Shown here piece after piece: positions 12,075 to 15,714 of a DNA stretch of 15,714 nucleotides. Location: NCBI GenBank assembly GCA_900549005.1, contig URMT01000034.1, positions 1 through 15,714 of the forward strand, written 5' to 3'. Origin of the DNA: an uncultured Eubacteriales bacterium. GTDB taxonomy: Bacteria; Bacillota; Clostridia; Christensenellales; Borkfalkiaceae. Position 1 is the first letter of the stretch, and each line of letters begins with the position of its first letter. The notes beneath the pieces are model-generated. The model was not told the DNA's origin. It did no database searches and saw nothing but the letters and a program-made list of their open reading frames with translations. Position numbers and translations under genes: made by a program.

Positions 12075-13820
12075 ATGGTCAGAGAGATTGCTCGCAGCCT
12101 TCGCGAGTACAAGCGGATTTCCATTGCGACGCCCGTGCTCGTCACTTTTGAAGTGCTGCTCGAATGCCTCATACCGTATGTGATTGCGCTGCTCGTCAAT
12201 CAGATACAGGCGGGCTGCGGACTGGACGTAATTTTGAAGTACGGCGCCGTGCTCGTTGCAATGGCGGCGGCCTCGCTCGTATTCGGCGTATGCTCGGGCG
12301 CTTCGTGCGCGGCGGCTTCGTCGGGCCTTGCCAAAAATCTGCGCAAGGATATGTTCTATAAAATTCAGTCTTATTCCTTCCAGAATATAGACAGGTTCAA
12401 CGTTTCGTCGCTGATTACGCGAATGACCACCGACGTAACCAACGTGCAGACCGCCTATATGCTTCTCATCCGCCTTGTAATCCGTTCGCCGCTTATGCTC
12501 ATATTCAGCTTTGTAATGGCGTTCGTGATGGGCGGCAGCCTTGCCTGGGTGTTCGTGGCGGTCGTGCCCCTGCTCGCCGTCGGGCTCACGATAATTGTGG
12601 TGAAAACTATACCGCTCTTCCGCAGGGCGTTCCGCAAGTACGATAAGCTCAACAGTTCCATTCAGGAGAACGTAAAGGCCGCGCGCGAGGTGAAATCTTA
12701 CGTGCGCGAGGAGTACGAACAGAACAAATTCGGCGAGGCTTCGCACGATTTGAGGAGGGACTTCCAGAAGGCCGAACGCATACTTGCGTTCAACCAGCCC
12801 ATAATGCAGTTCTGCCTGTACGTCGTTATGTGCGTGGTGCTCTCTTTCGGCTCTTACCTCATAATAGACAGCCTGGGCGCAGATTTGAACGTGGGCGAAC
12901 TTTCTTCCATACTCACCTATGGCTTTATGATGCTCAACAGCCTTATGATGCTCTCTATGGCGTTCACTATGATAGCAATGGCGGGCGAATCGGGCAGGCG
13001 TATAGTCGAGGTGCTCAAAGAGGAGAGCACGATAGAAAATCCCGCAAACCCCGTAACCGAAGTGAAGGACGGCAGCATCGATTTCGACGGCGTCAGCTTC
13101 AAGTACTCTGCCACGGCAGAGAGAAACGCCCTCTCCGACATAGACCTGCACATACGCTCGGGCGAGACGATAGGCATAATCGGCGGCACGGGTTCTTCCA
13201 AGTCCACGCTCGTGCAGCTCATATCCAGACTGTACGACACAACCGAAGGCACGGTCAGGGTGGGCGGCGTCGACGTGCGCGAGTACGACATCGAAACTTT
13301 GCGCAACGCCGTTGCAATGGTACTGCAAAAGAACGTGCTGTTTTCGGGCACGATTGCCGAAAACCTGCGCTGGGGCGACGCCAACGCCACCGATGACGAG
13401 ATAAAGGAGGCCTGCCGCCTCGCCTGCGCCGATGAATTCATAGAGCGCTTCCCCGAAAAGTACAACACCTACATAGAGCAGGGCGGCGCCAACGTTTCGG
13501 GCGGGCAGAAGCAGAGGCTGTGCATTGCGCGCGCCCTCCTCAAAAAGCCCAAAATACTCATTCTCGACGACTCCACTTCGGCAGTCGATACGCACACCGA
13601 CGCCAAGATAAGAAAGGCGATGAGGGAGTTCATACCCGAAACCACCAAGATTATAATAGCCCAGCGCACGGCCTCGGTCGAGGACGCCGACCGCATAATA
13701 GTGATGGACGGCGGCAGCATAAACGACATAGGCACCCACGCCGAGCTTATAAAGCGCAACGCCATTTACCGCGAGGTATACACCTCGCAGAACAAGGAGG
13801 GCCACGACCTTGAAGACTGA
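12075..13820 (+). CDS. ABC exporter half-transporter, degenerate ATPase-site subunit
   Basis: First subunit of a predicted heterodimeric exporter (BmrC/TmrA-like), 581 residues. A six-helix membrane domain fills roughly residues 1-310 and an ATPase domain the rest. Walker A is G-G-T-G-S-S-K-S-T (370-378) and the signature V-S-G-G-Q (474-478) is canonical. Walker B reads I-L-D-D (D498, D499), with aspartate where the catalytic glutamate belongs, and the H-loop histidine is glutamine (Q530). Its own ATP site should therefore be non-hydrolytic while its signature completes the partner's active site. ATG 12075 follows AAAAAGGAGG (12061-12070); the frame is open to 12030 without a ribosome site. 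It overlaps the next gene by 11 bp. The transported substrate (drug, peptide or lipid) cannot be read from sequence. Confidence 0.92.
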   Translation: MVREIARSLREYKRISIATPVLVTFEVLLECLIPYVIALLVNQIQAGCGLDVILKYGAVLVAMAAASLVFGVCSGASCAAASSGLAKNLRKDMFYKIQSYSFQNIDRFNVSSLITRMTTDVTNVQTAYMLLIRLVIRSPLMLIFSFVMAFVMGGSLAWVFVAVVPLLAVGLTIIVVKTIPLFRRAFRKYDKLNSSIQENVKAAREVKSYVREEYEQNKFGEASHDLRRDFQKAERILAFNQPIMQFCLYVVMCVVLSFGSYLIIDSLGADLNVGELSSILTYGFMMLNSLMMLSMAFTMIAMAGESGRRIVEVLKEESTIENPANPVTEVKDGSIDFDGVSFKYSATAERNALSDIDLHIRSGETIGIIGGTGSSKSTLVQLISRLYDTTEGTVRVGGVDVREYDIETLRNAVAMVLQKNVLFSGTIAENLRWGDANATDDEIKEACRLACADEFIERFPEKYNTYIEQGGANVSGGQKQRLCIARALLKKPKILILDDSTSAVDTHTDAKIRKAMREFIPETTKIIIAQRTASVEDADRIIVMDGGSINDIGTHAELIKRNAIYREVYTSQNKEGHDLED

Positions 13821-15708
13821 AAAGAAAAAGGGCGTGCTCAGGCGCCTGTTTAAAACGGTATATTCCTTCTATCCCGTGCTCCTTCCCGTAGCCATAGCCT
13901 GCATTTCGCTTACGGCGATAGTGGGCGCCGTTCCCGCCATATTTATGCAGAGGGTAATTCAGAACATTACCGACGCGTTTGTAAACCGCACCCCGTGGGA
14001 GCAGGCAAGCGGCCCCATACTCAACGACGTATATATCCTCATAGCGCTTTACTTGACGTCGCTCGCCACGGGCACGGCGTTCGGCCAGCTTATGACTATA
14101 ATCACCCAGGGCACGCTCGAAAAACTGCGCGACAAGATGTTCAACGGTATGCAGAAACTGCCCATAAAGTTCTTCGATACCACCGGGCACGGCGACATAA
14201 TGAGCTACTATACCAACGATATAGATACTCTCCGCCAGCTCATATCCCAGTCTGCGCCGCAGATACTCGTTTCGGGCATAACCGTGCTTTCGGTGCTGTT
14301 CATAATGCTCTATTACTGCCTGTGGCTCACGCTCGTCGTGCTTGCGGGCACGGGAGTTATGCTCATCGTAACCAAAAAGATAGGCGGCGGCAGCGCACGC
14401 TACTTCGTGAAGCAGCAGCAGGCGATAGGCGAAGAGGAGGGGTATATCGAAGAGATGCTCGTCGGCCAGAAGGTAATCAAAACTTTCTGCCACGAAGAGG
14501 CCGCCCAGAAGGGCTTCGACGAGGTCAACGACAGGCTTTATGAAGCCAGCCGCAGGGCCAACAGGTATGCAAATATGCTTGCGCCCGCCCTCTTCAACAT
14601 AGGCAACGTGCTGTATGTGGTGCTCGCCGTAATCGGCGGCGTGTTCCTCATTCCCGAACTCGGCGTGCACAACGTAAGTTTTTCGGGTATGGCAATCTCC
14701 ATAAGCGTGGTGGTGCCCTTTCTGAATATGGCAAAGCAGTTCACGGGCAACATCAACCAGGTTTCGCAGCAGGTCAATTCGGTCGTAATGGGCGTTGCGG
14801 GCACCGCGCGCGTGTTCGGCCTCATCGACCGCCCGCCCGAGGTTGACGAAGGTTACGTAACATTAGTGCGCGCCCGCGAAGAGGACGGCAAGATAGTGGA
14901 GTGCGCAGAGCGCACGGGTATGTGGGCGTGGAAGCACCCGCACCACGCAGACGGCTCGGTTACTTACACAAAGCTGTGCGGCGACGTGCGTATGTTCGAC
15001 GTCGACTTTGAATACGAACCCGGCAAACCCGTTCTCCGCGGCGTTTCGCTGTATGCAAAACCCGGGCAGAAGGTCGCCTTCGTAGGCGCGACGGGCGCGG
15101 GCAAGACTACCATCACCAACCTCATAAACAGGTTTTACGACATTGCCGACGGCAAGATACGCTACGACGGAATAAATATCAACAAGATTAAAAAGGCCGA
15201 CCTGCGCCGCTCTCTTGGTATGGTGTTGCAGGATACCAACCTGTTCACTGGCACGGTTATGGAAAATATCCGCTACGGCAAGCTGGACGCCACCGACGAA
15301 GAATGTATTGCCGCGGCGCGCCTTGCGGGTGCCGACGACTTTATAACCCGTCTGCCCGAAGGTTACAACACCTTCATATCGGGCAACGGAGCCAACCTTT
15401 CGCAGGGGCAGCGGCAGCTTCTCTCTATCGCCCGCGCGGCGGTTGCCGACCCTCCCGTAATGATTCTCGACGAGGCGACTTCGTCCATCGATACCCGTAC
15501 CGAGGCAATAGTTCAGCGCGGAATGGACGCCCTGATGAAGGGCAGAACGGTGTTTGTGATAGCACACCGCCTTTCCACCGTAAAGAACTCCGACGCAATA
15601 ATGGTGCTCGACCACGGCCGCATAATAGAGCGCGGCACGCACGAACAACTCCTCGAAATGAAGGGTACGTATTATCAGCTTTATACGGGCGCGTTTGAAC
15701 TTGAATAA
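13810..15708 (+). CDS. ABC exporter half-transporter, catalytic-site subunit with extra linker
   Basis: Partner subunit (BmrD/TmrB-like), 632 residues, starting at TTG 13810 after AAGGAGG (13794-13800) inside the end of the previous gene. Walker A G-A-T-G-A-G-K-T-T (426-434), Walker B I-L-D-E (D554, E555) and H-loop H586 are intact. Its signature is L-S-Q-G-Q (530-534), not LSGGQ. Paired with the first subunit this gives one active and one degenerate ATP site, the standard asymmetric arrangement. Between the membrane and ATPase domains, residues about 345-392 form an additional segment holding E-C-A-E-R-T-G and W-K-H-P-H-H. From memory, gut Firmicute homologues have a similar insert. The rare TTG start and the 11-bp overlap suggest translational coupling. 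Substrate unknown. Confidence 0.92.
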   Translation: MKTEKKKGVLRRLFKTVYSFYPVLLPVAIACISLTAIVGAVPAIFMQRVIQNITDAFVNRTPWEQASGPILNDVYILIALYLTSLATGTAFGQLMTIITQGTLEKLRDKMFNGMQKLPIKFFDTTGHGDIMSYYTNDIDTLRQLISQSAPQILVSGITVLSVLFIMLYYCLWLTLVVLAGTGVMLIVTKKIGGGSARYFVKQQQAIGEEEGYIEEMLVGQKVIKTFCHEEAAQKGFDEVNDRLYEASRRANRYANMLAPALFNIGNVLYVVLAVIGGVFLIPELGVHNVSFSGMAISISVVVPFLNMAKQFTGNINQVSQQVNSVVMGVAGTARVFGLIDRPPEVDEGYVTLVRAREEDGKIVECAERTGMWAWKHPHHADGSVTYTKLCGDVRMFDVDFEYEPGKPVLRGVSLYAKPGQKVAFVGATGAGKTTITNLINRFYDIADGKIRYDGININKIKKADLRRSLGMVLQDTNLFTGTVMENIRYGKLDATDEECIAAARLAGADDFITRLPEGYNTFISGNGANLSQGQRQLLSIARAAVADPPVMILDEATSSIDTRTEAIVQRGMDALMKGRTVFVIAHRLSTVKNSDAIMVLDHGRIIERGTHEQLLEMKGTYYQLYTGAFELE

Positions 15709-15714
15709 CAACAT

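Noticed and set aside
11955..13805. 616-codon open frame on the minus strand opposite the first ABC subunit
   Set aside because: Its translation is low-complexity (rich in H, R, E, Y, A), has no domain, and runs antisense to a clear ABC exporter gene. Similar mirror frames lie opposite the second subunit, iscS and metF.

Overview
The window looks like a chromosomal segment from an uncultured anaerobic gut Clostridia-type Firmicute, possibly of the Christensenellales/Borkfalkia kind. That is an inference from gene content (DUF3793 next to a flavodoxin, a TIGR04076-like protein, a BmrCD/TmrAB-like exporter), near-consensus sigma-A promoters, strong AAGGAG ribosome sites, G+C-rich genes that still use many ATA and AGG codons, and A+T-rich gaps. 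No rRNA, tRNA, CRISPR array or intact insertion sequence was seen.

Layout. 1-221: unresolved debris and a terminator. 360-1796: a DUF3793 protein and a short-chain flavodoxin behind a consensus promoter. 1892-3836: iscS and iscU (cysteine desulfurase and Fe-S scaffold). 4010-6006: tcdA, ttcA-like tRNA thiolase and an unknown 64-residue protein. 6086-10376: metY, cysK, metF and a stand-alone methionine synthase reactivation domain. 10377-11086: gene-free and repeat-rich. 11087-11840: a small membrane protein convergent with a TIGR04076-like gene around a shared terminator. 11933-15708: two overlapping genes for a heterodimeric ABC exporter.

The first two thirds share a theme of sulfur, Fe-S and methionine. 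IscS/IscU supply sulfur and clusters. TtcA-like enzymes need an Fe-S cluster, and TcdA-type enzymes work with a cysteine desulfurase in E. coli. MetY and CysK fix sulfide into homocysteine and cysteine, while MetF and the reactivation domain serve homocysteine methylation.

The most interesting signal is upstream of metY. A promoter at 6086-6115 would make a roughly 225-nt leader that holds a 24-codon open frame (6191-6265) with a good ribosome site. Codons 13-21 read Met-Met-Cys-Arg-Cys-Met-Ser-Val-Cys, and a strong intrinsic terminator (6315-6348) follows. This has the layout of a ribosome-mediated attenuator sensing cysteine and methionine. Other notable points are an identical 11-mer (ATAGGAATTAA) at the promoters of both the flavodoxin and isc operons, a tcdA mRNA that appears leaderless, and small ATAT-centred hairpins that recur in gaps between genes.
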